Positions 26,836 to 35,624 of a stretch of DNA of 64,000 nt are shown here, piece by piece. Numbering within the stretch: the stretch's first letter is position 1; the number at the start of each line of letters is the position of its first letter. The DNA is from CAVOEB01 sp965249645 (GTDB lineage: Bacteria > Pseudomonadota > Alphaproteobacteria > UBA828 > JAPUJA01). Below the pieces are notes generated by a model. That model was not told the origin of the DNA and did no database searches. It worked only from the letters and a program-made list of their open reading frames with translations. Position numbers and translations under genes: made by a program. The DNA lies in NCBI GenBank assembly GCA_965249645.1, contig CBDFML010000008.1:186001-250000 (forward strand), written 5' to 3'.

Positions 26836-27432
26836 ATGCGTCGATCCGTTTTTGCCCTCATTCTTGCCAGTCTGGTGGCCGGGCTTGCACTCCTGGGTGC
26901 TTGCGCCAGCCAGGTTGAACGCCCGGTCTATCCGGAGCTGCACTTCAGCCATCTGGCCGTATTTGAACTCGATGTTGCACGCGTCGAGTTTGTCGACCGC
27001 TACAACGCCCCGGCGGCACCGCCTTATGTCGAGCATTTGTTTCCGCAAATCCCCGAGGCCATGGTACGAAATTGGGCTCACCACCGTTTCCAGGCGGCCG
27101 GCGCCACTCGATTGGCCCGCGTTACACTGACCGACGCCCATGTGACCAGCGAGGCGCTGGCGACGACGATGGGGATCGAGGGTTGGTTTACCACCGACCA
27201 GGAAGAAGAACTCGACGCCCGGGCAGCCGTCACTATTGAGATCTTCGACGATCTCGGCGGGCGCGAGGGTTACGTCAAGGCCGAGGCTCGGCTCAGCCGA
27301 ACCCTGCCGGAAAAACTCACCTTGAATGAGCGCGACGCGATAGCCTACGAGATGACTGAACAGCTGATCATGGCGCTCGACGCCGAGGTCGAGAAAGCCG
27401 TCCAGGCCCATCTCGCCCGTTATTTGCGCTGA
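26836..27432 (+). CDS. Conserved lipoprotein downstream of hslO
   Basis: 198-residue predicted lipoprotein. ATG at 26836 has GGAGG 5 bases upstream and opens a signal peptide (MRRSVFALILASLVAGLALL) with lipobox LGAC at about residues 20-23. The mature part (HFSHLAVFELDVARVEFVDR, YNAPAAPPYVEHLFPQIPE, LNERDAIAYEMTEQLIMALD) has an alternating alpha/beta pattern resembling small alphaproteobacterial lipoproteins next to hslO. No catalytic motif is evident. Probably periplasmic and membrane-anchored; function unknown. Confidence 0.7.
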   Translation: MRRSVFALILASLVAGLALLGACASQVERPVYPELHFSHLAVFELDVARVEFVDRYNAPAAPPYVEHLFPQIPEAMVRNWAHHRFQAAGATRLARVTLTDAHVTSEALATTMGIEGWFTTDQEEELDARAAVTIEIFDDLGGREGYVKAEARLSRTLPEKLTLNERDAIAYEMTEQLIMALDAEVEKAVQAHLARYLR

Positions 27433-27450
27433 TTCTCCAGGGATGGATTT

Positions 27451-28614
27451 CTAGGGCGCCCGCGCCCACTCGAGCAATCGGCGCAAAAACGCTTCGCAGG
27501 CTGCAATCTGGTCGAGATCGATGAATTCGTCGGGCCTGTGGGCCTGATGAATGCTGCCCGGTCCACACACCACGGCGGGAAATCCCGCCTGCTGGAATAG
27601 GCCCGCTTCAGTGCCGTAGGAGACCTTGTAGGTCTGGTTGGTCTCCGCGAGGAGTTTGATCAGGGCCTCCGCCGGCGCACCGTCCTCCGCATGCAGACCC
27701 AGAATCCGGGAGGCGACGACCGTTTCGACGTCGGTCGCTTCGCTGACCGCCTTAATTCGGGGCCGGACGATTTCCTCGACGTAATCCTCGAAGCGTCTCG
27801 CCACCTCGTCGATATCGGTGCCCGGCAACGGGCGGTACTCCCACGTGAAGCGGCAATGCCGGGGGACGATATTCTGCGCCGTACCGCCCTGGATCGTGCC
27901 CACCTGAATTGTCCCGTAGGGAGGGTCGAACCCGTTTTCCGGATCGGCGTCCTTAGCCAGGTCGCCTCCGATCGTGCTCAGCTCGCCGATCAACTCCGAG
28001 GCTACCGCGATCGCGTTGACGCCCTTATGGGTCAGGCTCGAATGGCATTCGAGGCCAGTCACTGTCGTGACATAGCCGGCATAACCCTTATGAGCGTCGA
28101 TCACGGTCATCGAGGTCGGTTCGCCGATGATTGCGAGGCGCGGGCTCAGGCCGCCGTCCACGATCTGGTCGATCAGGCGCGGCGCGCCGAGGCAGCCGAT
28201 TTCTTCGTCATAGGAAAACGCGAAGTGCATCGGTTTGACGAGGGACTGGGCGACGAATTCAGGCACAAGTGCCAGGGCAATCGCGATGAAGCTCTTCATG
28301 TCGGCCGTGCCTCGGCCGATCAGCCGCCCGTCGGTTTCGATCACGGTGAACGGGTCGGAATGCCAGTCCTGGCCGTCGACGGGAACCACGTCCGTGTGGC
28401 CAGAGAGAACCACGCCGCCGTCCGAGCCCGGGCCGATCGTCGCCAGCAGGTTTGCCTTTTCGCCATCGTCGTCGAACGACAACGCGCTTTCGATCCCGTA
28501 ATCCGCGAGGTAGGTCTGGATATAGTGGATCAGCTCCATGTTCGAATTCCGGCTCGTGGTGTCGAAGCCCACGAGCCGTCGGATCATTTCAGTCGAGTTT
28601 AGTCTTTCGTCCAT
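27451..28614 (-). CDS. argE: Acetylornithine deacetylase (M20 family)
   Basis: 387-residue metal-dependent amidohydrolase. The M20 zinc site is visible in VVLSGHTDVVPVDGQDW, GRGTADMKSFIAIALAL and the glutamate pair YDEEIGCLGAP. The C-terminal metal ligand lies near GPGSIHQAHRPDEFIDL. The pattern matches ArgE, which removes acetate from N-acetylornithine to give ornithine for ArgF, so the arginine pathway genes argD, argF and argE sit within 5 kb, though on opposite strands. Related deacylases share the fold; the context favours ArgE. Confidence 0.88.
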   Translation of the reverse strand: MDERLNSTEMIRRLVGFDTTSRNSNMELIHYIQTYLADYGIESALSFDDDGEKANLLATIGPGSDGGVVLSGHTDVVPVDGQDWHSDPFTVIETDGRLIGRGTADMKSFIAIALALVPEFVAQSLVKPMHFAFSYDEEIGCLGAPRLIDQIVDGGLSPRLAIIGEPTSMTVIDAHKGYAGYVTTVTGLECHSSLTHKGVNAIAVASELIGELSTIGGDLAKDADPENGFDPPYGTIQVGTIQGGTAQNIVPRHCRFTWEYRPLPGTDIDEVARRFEDYVEEIVRPRIKAVSEATDVETVVASRILGLHAEDGAPAEALIKLLAETNQTYKVSYGTEAGLFQQAGFPAVVCGPGSIHQAHRPDEFIDLDQIAACEAFLRRLLEWARAP

Positions 28615-28632
28615 GATCCTGTGCCGCCTGCC

Positions 28633-30081
28633 TTAACGTCGCCAGAAGCTCGGCACGAACAACACCAGCACGGTGAACAGTTCGAGCCGACCGAGCAGCA
28701 TGCCGAATGATAGCAGCCATTTCGCGCCATCGGGCAGCGGTGCGAACGAGCCCGCCGGCCCGATGACGGAGCCGAGACCGGGTCCCACGTTGGACAGTGC
28801 CGTCGCGGCTCCTGACAGGCTGGTCAGGTAGTCGAGCCCGAACAGCGACAGCGCCAGTGTCAGCGCGACGAGGCACACCACGAACAGAAAGAAAAACCCC
28901 ATGACCGCAGGAGCAACGCCTTCCGGAATGGGCTTGCGGTTGAAATGCGCCGCAAAGACCCCGTGGGGTTGCAGCAGGTGCAGGATCTGGATGCGCGCCG
29001 TGGTGTAGGCCACCTGGAAGCGGAAGACCTTGATTCCGCCGGTTGTCGAGCCGGTGCAGCCACCGACGAACATCAGGAACAGGAACAGCACGATGCAGAA
29101 GGGGCCCCAGGCGTTGTAATCCCCCGCCGAATAACCGGTTCCGGTCATGATCGACAGGCTGTTGAATGCACCGTCACGCAACGCGTTGTCCACATCCCAT
29201 CCTCGGGCGAGCCACAACCAGCAGGACATCGCCACGATCGCGACGATGGCGATACCGAAGAACCATTGAATCTGGCTGTCGGTCACGAGCGCCCGCCAGC
29301 CACCGCGCACAGCCCGGAGATAAAGCACGAAGGGCAACGAGCCCAACACCATGAAGATCATGGCAACCGACTGGATCGCCGTATTATCGAAATGACCGAT
29401 CGAGGCGTCCGACGTCGAATAGCCCCCCGTCGCAATGGTCGTCATGGCGTGGCAGAACGCCTCGAAGACCGTCATGCCCGCAGCCCAGTAGCACAGGCCG
29501 TTGATTACGGTCAGAGCCAGATAGATGACGCCGATCGCGCCGGCGATCTGGGCTGCGCGCGGCAGAACCTTTTCCGACTGGTCGGACGATTCGGTGCGAA
29601 AGATCTGCATCCCGCCAATCTGCAACATGGGCAGCACGGCGACCGCCATGACGATGATCCCGATCCCGCCCAGCCACTGGAGCAGCGCGCGCCAGAGAAG
29701 AATTCCGGGAGGTGCGTCGTCGAGTCCGACGATGACTGTCGATCCTGTCGTCGTCAGACCCGACATGGCCTCGAAAAACGCATCGGTGTAGCTCAGGCCA
29801 AGGTCGGAGAAATAGAAGGGCAGGGCACCGACAGCGGTAATCAACGTCCAGCTTAGCGCCGTCAGCAGGAAGGCCTGGCGCACGCTCAGATTGGCGGGTC
29901 CAGTCCGGTTGACCAGCACCAGGCAGACCCCGATGAACAGGCTGACCAGCGCTGAAATCAGGAATACTTTCCAGTTGGCGTGGCCGTGGGCGCCGTCGGC
30001 CACCGCAGGCAGCAGCATGGCGACTGCCAGGGTCGTCAATAGAATTCCGATCACCAACAGGATGGGGCGAAAGTCGATCAC
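28633..30081 (-). CDS. trkH: TrkH-family potassium uptake membrane subunit
   Basis: 482-residue integral membrane protein with four M1-P-M2 repeats of the Trk/Ktr/HKT superfamily. Selectivity-filter-like loops are visible as TGLTTTGSTV, ATGGYSTSDAS, TGTGYSAGDY and SNVGPGLGSV. The intramembrane loop region SMTTIA-like and GGCTGSTTGGIKVFR are typical TrkH features. TrkH imports K+ with the NAD-gated ring protein TrkA, which is not encoded here. It ends 18 bases before the argE start on the same strand, so they may be co-transcribed. Confidence 0.92.
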   Translation of the reverse strand: MIDFRPILLVIGILLTTLAVAMLLPAVADGAHGHANWKVFLISALVSLFIGVCLVLVNRTGPANLSVRQAFLLTALSWTLITAVGALPFYFSDLGLSYTDAFFEAMSGLTTTGSTVIVGLDDAPPGILLWRALLQWLGGIGIIVMAVAVLPMLQIGGMQIFRTESSDQSEKVLPRAAQIAGAIGVIYLALTVINGLCYWAAGMTVFEAFCHAMTTIATGGYSTSDASIGHFDNTAIQSVAMIFMVLGSLPFVLYLRAVRGGWRALVTDSQIQWFFGIAIVAIVAMSCWLWLARGWDVDNALRDGAFNSLSIMTGTGYSAGDYNAWGPFCIVLFLFLMFVGGCTGSTTGGIKVFRFQVAYTTARIQILHLLQPHGVFAAHFNRKPIPEGVAPAVMGFFFLFVVCLVALTLALSLFGLDYLTSLSGAATALSNVGPGLGSVIGPAGSFAPLPDGAKWLLSFGMLLGRLELFTVLVLFVPSFWRR

Positions 30082-30186
30082 CGCAGCGGTCCCGGGTTGT
30101 CTGTGCGACGCCTCGAACCGGCGCCGGTCGGATCATGCCATGGTAAGGGCCGGTCTGGCGAGGGCCGGTCTGGCGCGCCAGGAGGG

Positions 30187-30843
30187 TTACGCGATGTCCC
30201 GGCTCGCTGGGTTGCCGATCATGCTGAGGAACTCGCGCCGGGTCGAGGGATTGGTCCGGAAGGCACCGGTCATCCGGCTCGTCACCATCGAGACGCCGGG
30301 CTTGTCGACACCCCGGGTCGTCATGCATTGGTGCTGGGCCTCGATCACGACGGCGACGCCGAGCGGTGAGAGCACGTCGTTGATCGTGTCGGCGATCTGG
30401 GCGGTCATCTTTTCCTGAATCTGCAGCCGCCGGGCGTAGACCTGGACGATCCGGGCAAGTTTGCTGATTCCGACCACCCGGTGGTGAGGCAGGTAGGCGA
30501 CGTGAGCCACCCCGAGGATCGGGGCCATATGATGCTCACAATGCGAGGCGACACGAATGTCGCGCAGCACCACCATCTCGTCGTAGCCGTCGACCTCCTC
30601 GAAGGTTCGCGCCAGGATGTCCTGAGGATCGAGGTGATAGCCCTCGAACCACTCCTCGAAGGCACGCGCCACCCGTTTTGGCGTGTCGAGCAATCCCTCG
30701 CGGGAGGGGTCGTCGCCCGCCCACCGGATCAGCGTGCGAATGGCGTCCTCGGTCTCCTCGCGGCTGGGCCGCGCAGGCTCGCGCTCGCGTGGTGTGCCCG
30801 GCGACGTGGTAGCTGGAGTCTCGTTGGTCTTGGCACCATCCAC
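30187..30843 (-). CDS. folE: GTP cyclohydrolase I
   Basis: 218-residue enzyme that converts GTP to dihydroneopterin triphosphate, the first step of folate biosynthesis. Motifs include GLLDTPKRVARAFEEWFEGY, the zinc/active-site segment VASHCEHHMAPILGVAHVAY, LSKLAR-like ISKLARIVQVYARRLQIQEK and the late MTTRGV (QHQCMTTRGVDKP). The first 35 residues are a low-complexity extension (NETPATTSPGTPREREPA), longer than in most family members. A gene-poor stretch of about 105 bp separates it from trkH. Confidence 0.94.
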   Translation of the reverse strand: MDGAKTNETPATTSPGTPREREPARPSREETEDAIRTLIRWAGDDPSREGLLDTPKRVARAFEEWFEGYHLDPQDILARTFEEVDGYDEMVVLRDIRVASHCEHHMAPILGVAHVAYLPHHRVVGISKLARIVQVYARRLQIQEKMTAQIADTINDVLSPLGVAVVIEAQHQCMTTRGVDKPGVSMVTSRMTGAFRTNPSTRREFLSMIGNPASRDIA

Positions 30844-31018
30844 GATCCGTCTCCTTCGCGATTACCCCGGTGTTTCGATCCACGGCACAGCGTCGTGCAG
30901 AGCTCCGCCGCACGGTCTTCCCGATGGCGTCCGGAGCGGTTGAGTAATTAGTGCGCGCAGCGCGGGTGTCAACCTCAAACGCCGCCGTGGGACAGGCCGC
31001 CGGCGGTCGCGCCCGCCA

Positions 31019-31411
31019 TCAGTGCACCTGGGCGGGGCAGTGCGGGCTGTCGAGCGAGAAGGCCGGAATCTGGACGTCGAACTTTTCACCGGCCGGGGTT
31101 TGCATTTCGTAGCTGCCGACCATGATCCCCGAGGGCGTCGAGAGCGGGCAGCCACTCGTGTATTCGAACGATTCGCCCGGTTCCAGCGTCGGCTGCTCGC
31201 CGACCACGCCGGGCCCGTGAACCTCCTGGAGACGGCCCAGCGCATCGGTGATCTTCCAGTTGCGATTGAGCAGTTGGACCGTGTCCGATCCCTGGTTCTC
31301 AATGCGCACATAATAGGCCCAGACGAAATGATCCTCGCCCGGGGACGACTGGTCCTCGAGGAAATAGGGATTTACGGTAACCAGTATCTTGCGGGTCGTT
31401 TCGTTGTACAT
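31019..31411 (-). CDS. apaG: ApaG (Co2+/Mg2+ efflux-associated protein)
   Basis: 130-residue DUF525 protein with an Ig-like fold. ATG at 31411 begins MYNETTRKILVTVNPYFLED. The conserved segments FVWAYYVRIENQGSDTVQLL, NRNWKITDALGRLQEVHGPG, VVGEQPTLEPGESFEYTSGC and PLSTPSGIMVGSYEMQT are all present. ApaG is linked to metal tolerance and ApaH in enterobacteria, but its biochemical role is unresolved. It stands alone here, between folE and the radical SAM gene. Confidence 0.93.
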   Translation of the reverse strand: MYNETTRKILVTVNPYFLEDQSSPGEDHFVWAYYVRIENQGSDTVQLLNRNWKITDALGRLQEVHGPGVVGEQPTLEPGESFEYTSGCPLSTPSGIMVGSYEMQTPAGEKFDVQIPAFSLDSPHCPAQVH

Positions 31412-31519
31412 CGAAGCCTCGTCACACTTGGGCCCGGCCACGGCCACACGCGAGCTTGGTCCGTACTATCGCGATGATCGTGAAGCTTGTCTAGGCCGCA
31501 GCTCTCTTGACAGGGCGAA

Positions 31520-32503
31520 TCAGTCCGCCGTGCCGCCCCCGCAGCTGCCCCCGCCCAGGACGCAGAACCGGGAGCAGTGGGGGTGGTTGAGCGCCACCGG
31601 CCCGCGTGCCGCGTCAAGCCGCTCGCCCATGTCGAAGGCCAGGTCGTCGGGCAACAGGGTGCAGGGCACGACCGTGGTGCGCGGCGCCCCCTTGCGCTTG
31701 ATCACCATGCGCGAGCTTGCGCACATCATGCTGGCCGGGTCGACGTCCAGGCTCTCCCAGCACGCGGTGGTAATTTCCGGCACGTCGGCGGCCTCGTCCA
31801 TTTCCGGAAACAGCACGAGCTCCACCGGGTTCCAGGCGTCGATCGCATAGCCTCGCGCCGCGAACAGCGCCGCAAAGCCGCGACGCAGGCTGATCTCGTC
31901 CTCGTCCCAGCAGGTTCGCCCTGCGATGTGGACGCGAAAGCCGCCGGTGCACAGCCAGTCCAGTCCCGGCAGGGTCCGTTCCCAGGCGCGGGGGCCGCGT
32001 TCGCGGTCGTGCAGGACCGATTGGTAGTGATCGAGCGAGACCCGCACGGTCAGCCGCGCGCCCCACCGGCGCCGCAGCTCGAGCAGACCGTCCGTGCATT
32101 TCATCATCGGGCGCATGGCATTGGTCAGGGCGAGCACACGATAGCCGCGCGCCAGGCCGTCACCCAGAATCGCGAGGAAATCCGGGTTCATGAAGGGCTC
32201 GCCGCCGGTGAAGCCGAGCTCCGCGGTCTCGCCGCCGTTGGCGTCCAGCTCGTCCAGGATCGTCGCCACGTCGGCCGTCGTCAGATAGGCCAGCCCGTCG
32301 TTCGTGGGACTCGATTCGACATAGCAGTGGGTACAGGCAAGGTTGCACAACGAACCCGTGTTGAACCACACCGTCGCGAGCCGTGTGAGCGCGACGCTTG
32401 CCCGCGCCGCGCCGTCGGCGGTCAGCGTCGGGTTGGCGAACTTGCGTGGCCTGGCGCGCCGCACGGGAGCGTCGGTCCAGATATTTGTCATGGCGTCATG
32501 CAC
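31520..32503 (-). CDS. Radical SAM protein with C-terminal cysteine cluster
   Basis: 327-residue radical SAM enzyme. The [4Fe-4S]-binding motif is CNLACTHCYVESSPTNDG (CxxxCxxC), followed by the SAM-contacting GFTGGEPFMNPDF. Further cysteines appear in ITTACWESL and SMMCASSRM. The C-terminus, PHCSRFCVLGGGSCGGGTAD, could ligate an auxiliary cluster as in SPASM-like proteins, although the spacing does not match the standard SPASM pattern. No peptide or partner substrate gene is adjacent, so the reaction is unknown. ATG at 32503 has AAGGG 3 bases upstream; ATG at 32491 is an alternative. Confidence 0.8.
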   Translation of the reverse strand: MHDAMTNIWTDAPVRRARPRKFANPTLTADGAARASVALTRLATVWFNTGSLCNLACTHCYVESSPTNDGLAYLTTADVATILDELDANGGETAELGFTGGEPFMNPDFLAILGDGLARGYRVLALTNAMRPMMKCTDGLLELRRRWGARLTVRVSLDHYQSVLHDRERGPRAWERTLPGLDWLCTGGFRVHIAGRTCWDEDEISLRRGFAALFAARGYAIDAWNPVELVLFPEMDEAADVPEITTACWESLDVDPASMMCASSRMVIKRKGAPRTTVVPCTLLPDDLAFDMGERLDAARGPVALNHPHCSRFCVLGGGSCGGGTAD

Positions 32504-32704
32504 CCTTGTCGTTGGCCTCGTCGTCGGGCCCGTGCCCTGACATACCCGTTCGCCCGGCCGGAATGAACCAAAATTTCCGTGATCGCGTCCGCTGCCGGAT
32601 TTAACCTTTTGTCAATCGAACCGGGAAACTTGGTGCGGTAGCAATGTATCAGAACGCGTGTGTCGGTTCGGCAGCTGTTTCGGTGTGCGCGAGGAGGCGA
32701 TTTG

Positions 32705-33358
32705 ATGGCCGAATGGCGCATGGAGGATCTGCGGATTCTGGTGGCCGATGATAATCTCGAGTCCGTGGCCCTGCTCGAGGAACTGCTCAGCGGTCTCGGT
32801 GTCGAGACGGTTTATTGCGCGTCGAGCGGCTGGGAAGCGCTCGCGTTGCTTGGCAGCGAACCCATCGACCTGTTGATCTGCGAGCGCTCCTTGCGCACCA
32901 TGAACGGTCTCGAGCTCACCCGTTACTTGCGCGCGGAGCCGACCAGCCCGTCGCCAACCGTGCCCATCGTCATGATCAGCGAGCGGGTTGACCAGCCGAT
33001 CCTGCTCGAGGCGCGTGATACCGGGATCAACGAGTTTTTCCTCAAACCTCCTTCGCGTGAAAGCCTGGCGCGGCACATCGACGTGGCTCTGAACGTGCCG
33101 CGTGAGTTCGTCCGCTCCAACGCCTATGTTGGCCCCAGCCGCCGGCGCGGGGCACGGCACAATTACGATGGGAGCGAGCGGCGTACCTTGCCCGGGCTTC
33201 CCACTCTGGCCGGCGACGAGGCTGAAGTCGATCCCCGGATCCTCAAGGCGGGTCAGGTCCCTCGCAAGCCCTGGGTACCGCGCCGCGTCAACCGCGACGA
33301 GGTCGAGTTCATCCCTGTGCCCGAACATGAGGAAGACGCCGCCGGCGACGACCGCTAG
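32705..33358 (+). CDS. Receiver-domain protein lacking the phospho-acceptor aspartate
   Basis: 217-residue protein with an N-terminal CheY-like receiver (about residues 8-130). The acidic pocket is present in ILVADDNLESVALLEELL. The beta-5 lysine is in FFLKPPSRESLARH. At the phosphorylation site the sequence is IDLLICERSLRTMNGLEL, with Glu where Asp is expected. Glu can mimic phosphorylation, so this may be a constitutive or phosphorylation-independent receiver. The C-terminal 85 residues are basic, then acidic (RRRGARHNYDGSERRTLPG ... EHEEDAAGDDR), with no DNA-binding domain. ATG at 32705 has GAGGAGG a few bases upstream. No kinase is adjacent. Confidence 0.78.
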   Translation: MAEWRMEDLRILVADDNLESVALLEELLSGLGVETVYCASSGWEALALLGSEPIDLLICERSLRTMNGLELTRYLRAEPTSPSPTVPIVMISERVDQPILLEARDTGINEFFLKPPSRESLARHIDVALNVPREFVRSNAYVGPSRRRGARHNYDGSERRTLPGLPTLAGDEAEVDPRILKAGQVPRKPWVPRRVNRDEVEFIPVPEHEEDAAGDDR

Positions 33359-33374
33359 ATCACCCTCCGCCCGC

Positions 33375-33403
33375 TTGAAGCGATCGCCGCGTTGCCGTAT
33401 AAA
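33375..33403 (+). promoter_or_regulatory. Sigma-70-like promoter for tRNA-Gly
   Basis: TTGAAG (33375-33380) and TATAAA (33398-33403) with 17 bases between them, ending 10 bases before the tRNA gene. Hexamers and spacing fit a strong vegetative promoter. Confidence 0.6.
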
Positions 33404-33413
33404 AATTCGGCGG

Positions 33414-33488
33414 GCGGGTGTAGTTCAGAGGTAGAACGTCAGCTTCCCAAGCTGAATGTCGTGGGTTCGATTCCCATCACCCGCTCCA
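33414..33488 (+). tRNA. tRNA-Gly (anticodon CCC)
   Basis: A 75-base cloverleaf with acceptor strands GCGGGTG/CACCCGC, discriminator T and encoded CCA. The D-arm is GTTC/GAAC, the anticodon stem TCAGC/GCTGA with loop TTCCCAA (anticodon CCC), and the T-arm GTGGG-TTCGATT-CCCAT. It reads GGG codons. Confidence 0.96.
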
Positions 33489-33630
33489 ATTTTCCGCATG
33501 TCTCCCCGCGCGCCGCGCAGCCCGATCGATCACGGTCAATGCGCGGGGCTGCCCGCCGTGGCTGAGTGGTACCGTTTCCATGCCCTATGACCCGGACCGG
33601 TCCATCAGGTGGGCCCCTCGGGGAGGTCCA

Positions 33631-35175
33631 TCAGGCAGGTAGGTCGGCGATCTGCAATTCGGCGAGCTTGCACCGCCGTTCGCGTTGCAAGGCGTCGATC
33701 TCGGTGCCGATTGCGGCGAGGTGGGCGTCGCGCCCCGCGAGTGCGTCACCCTCGCCCTCGAGCGACTGGCCGCGCGCCTCGAGGCGGCGCCAGATTGTCT
33801 CCGGCGCCCCGTCGCGACCCATGGAATCCAGTGCTTCGAACATCAGGGCGGCGAACGGCGGTACGGGAACCCCGCTGCCCACCACCGGCGACGCCAGGAA
33901 CACCGGGTCGGCCGCGTCGCGCTGGCGCGCGAGCAGTGCCTGGTTGAGCGGCGCGAGAACACCGTTGACGGGCGCCTGCGAGGCATCGGCGGCCGGGGCG
34001 GCAAAGGGGCGAAAATGACCGCCTACAACCAGTAGGTTGACCGCCTTGGCGATGTCGGCACAGGAATAGCCGCCCAGTTCGTTGCTCCGGGCGAGTTCGT
34101 CGATGCTCGGCGCGCCGTGCGCCAGGCGGTCCATGAGCGGGCCGTAGATCGGTGCGGAATAGGCGATGGAATAGCACCCGAGCGCCGCTTTGGGCGGAAT
34201 CGCGTCGCGCCCCTGCAGGCTGCCGAAGCGCATGGGCTCGAGCAGCCGCGCGCGCTCGTCCGCGCCAAGCGCGGCCTGCGCCGGCTTGACGAAGACGTCG
34301 GTGCGAAAGCGCGTGTTGGCGATGATGTCGAGCTGGCTCTCGAGCGCGACACGGTCCTCGATGCTGGTCAGAAAATTTGCAAATTCCGGGGCCGCGGCAA
34401 ATTTGGGGTAGTTGCGAAACACCGGATAGCCGCCCGCGAAGGCCAGCCCCGCCTTGTCCAGCGCACCCGCCACGTCGGCGCAATAGAACGGCGTCATGCT
34501 GGGTGGCAGGTAGTCGTGCACCACGAAGCAGCGCTCCGTGCGTGCCATTTCGTCCAACGCCTTGCTCGCCGTCGGATTGTCGCGAAAAAAGACCGCCCCG
34601 TTGTCGCGCAGGAACTTCAGATAGGTAATTGCCTGACCCGCACGCGCCTCGGTGCTACCCTCGCAGCCTTCCATGAAGGCCAGCATCATCCGGCGCAGCG
34701 GCTCGATCGGTGCCCAGCCGGGCAGGCTGTTGTAACTCGCCATGACAATGCCGCCGGGGCGTAGCTTGGCCGCAATAAACGCAGCCAGGGTCTCGCGGAT
34801 GTCGTCGTCGACCCACGACCACACGCCCTGGAAGGTGATGAAGTCGAACTCCGGCAGGTCGAGCTCGCCCAGCCGGGTGAAATTCTCGCGCAGGAACGTG
34901 ACGTTGCAAAGTCCGCCTTCGGCCGCCAGTGCGCGGGCGTCCTCGATATGGCCCTCGTGGGCGTCGAGCCCGACGAATTCCCCGTGGGGATAGCAGCCGG
35001 CCAGGATATTGGTCGAAAAACCGTTGCCGCAGCCCAGTTCGCAATAGCGAAACGGCTCGTCCAGCGCGGGAGGGGCGTAGCCGCCCAGCGCCGCCACATA
35101 GGTCAGCGTCGAGGGGCTGAGCACATCGTAAAAGCGCGCCGCGTAGGCCACGTCGGTGATGTAGTTCTCGGTCAT
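33631..35175 (-). CDS. Class I SAM methyltransferase with regulatory domain
   Basis: 514-residue predicted methyltransferase. ATG at 35175 opens MTENYITDVAYAARFYDVLS, followed by the SAM-binding motif YCELGCGNGFSTNILAGCYP and the acidic motif VGLDAHEGHIEDA. Next come FDFITFQGVWSWVDDDIRET and KLRPGGIVMASYNSLPGWAP, typical of the group carrying a methyltransferase-regulatory domain (PF10119). The central and C-terminal parts (CFVVHDYLPPSMTPFYCADV; SIDELARSNELGGYSCADIA) match that layout. Such proteins are often near surface-polysaccharide genes, but the substrate is unknown. ATG at 35199 is also possible. Confidence 0.82.
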   Translation of the reverse strand: MTENYITDVAYAARFYDVLSPSTLTYVAALGGYAPPALDEPFRYCELGCGNGFSTNILAGCYPHGEFVGLDAHEGHIEDARALAAEGGLCNVTFLRENFTRLGELDLPEFDFITFQGVWSWVDDDIRETLAAFIAAKLRPGGIVMASYNSLPGWAPIEPLRRMMLAFMEGCEGSTEARAGQAITYLKFLRDNGAVFFRDNPTASKALDEMARTERCFVVHDYLPPSMTPFYCADVAGALDKAGLAFAGGYPVFRNYPKFAAAPEFANFLTSIEDRVALESQLDIIANTRFRTDVFVKPAQAALGADERARLLEPMRFGSLQGRDAIPPKAALGCYSIAYSAPIYGPLMDRLAHGAPSIDELARSNELGGYSCADIAKAVNLLVVGGHFRPFAAPAADASQAPVNGVLAPLNQALLARQRDAADPVFLASPVVGSGVPVPPFAALMFEALDSMGRDGAPETIWRRLEARGQSLEGEGDALAGRDAHLAAIGTEIDALQRERRCKLAELQIADLPA

Positions 35176-35324
35176 CGCGTGCGGGGTTCCTTTCGACACC
35201 CGGACGGAATCTCGTTCTCCTACAATGAATTAGCGTGACGGCCTTAACTTAGGGTAAATTTTCTTTTGCCCGTTCGGCTTGCCCGAGCGGGCCTTTGGGC
35301 GACGCGAGAGCAACGGAGAGGGTG

Positions 35325-35624
35325 ATGACGCAGGCAATTGCCACACTGCTGGCCGAAAACGAACGGATCCGGATCACCGAATGGCGCTTTCCCGTGGGCA
35401 CGGCGACGGGCTGGCACCGCCACGAGCACGACTATGTCGTCCTGCCCATGACCTCGGGCCGGCTGACCATGCAGAGCGCGAAGGGCGAGCATAGCGCCGA
35501 CCTGGTGGCGGGCCGGCCTTACTTGCGCGAAGAAGGGGTCGAGCACGACGTTATCAACAACGACGACCACGAAATCGTCTTCGTCGAGACCGAGCTTTTG
35601 GAGCCCTCGCTCGAAAGGCGCTAG
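35325..35624 (+). CDS. Small cupin-domain protein
   Basis: 99-residue single-domain cupin. ATG at 35325 follows GGAGAGGG and starts MTQAIATLLAENERIRITEW. Cupin motif 1 is WHRHEHDYVVLPMTSGRLTM with three possible metal ligands (two His, then a later one), and motif 2 is near GVEHDVINNDDHEIVFVETE. The size and motif spacing fit small metal-binding cupins of undefined function. It ends 4 bases inside the convergent RTX fragment. Confidence 0.82.
   Translation: MTQAIATLLAENERIRITEWRFPVGTATGWHRHEHDYVVLPMTSGRLTMQSAKGEHSADLVAGRPYLREEGVEHDVINNDDHEIVFVETELLEPSLERR

Noticed and set aside
30140..30186. Two copies of a GGGCCGGTCTGGCG unit between trkH and folE
   Set aside because: Only two short copies in GC-rich DNA; no structure or spacing suggests function.
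33540..33630. Repeated GGTCCATCAGG after tRNA-Gly as an attachment site
   Set aside because: The repeat does not match the tRNA 3' end and no integrase is nearby.
35255..35318. GCCCG/CGGGC inverted repeat as a terminator
   Set aside because: Neither strand has a following T-tract, and the flanking genes point away from it.
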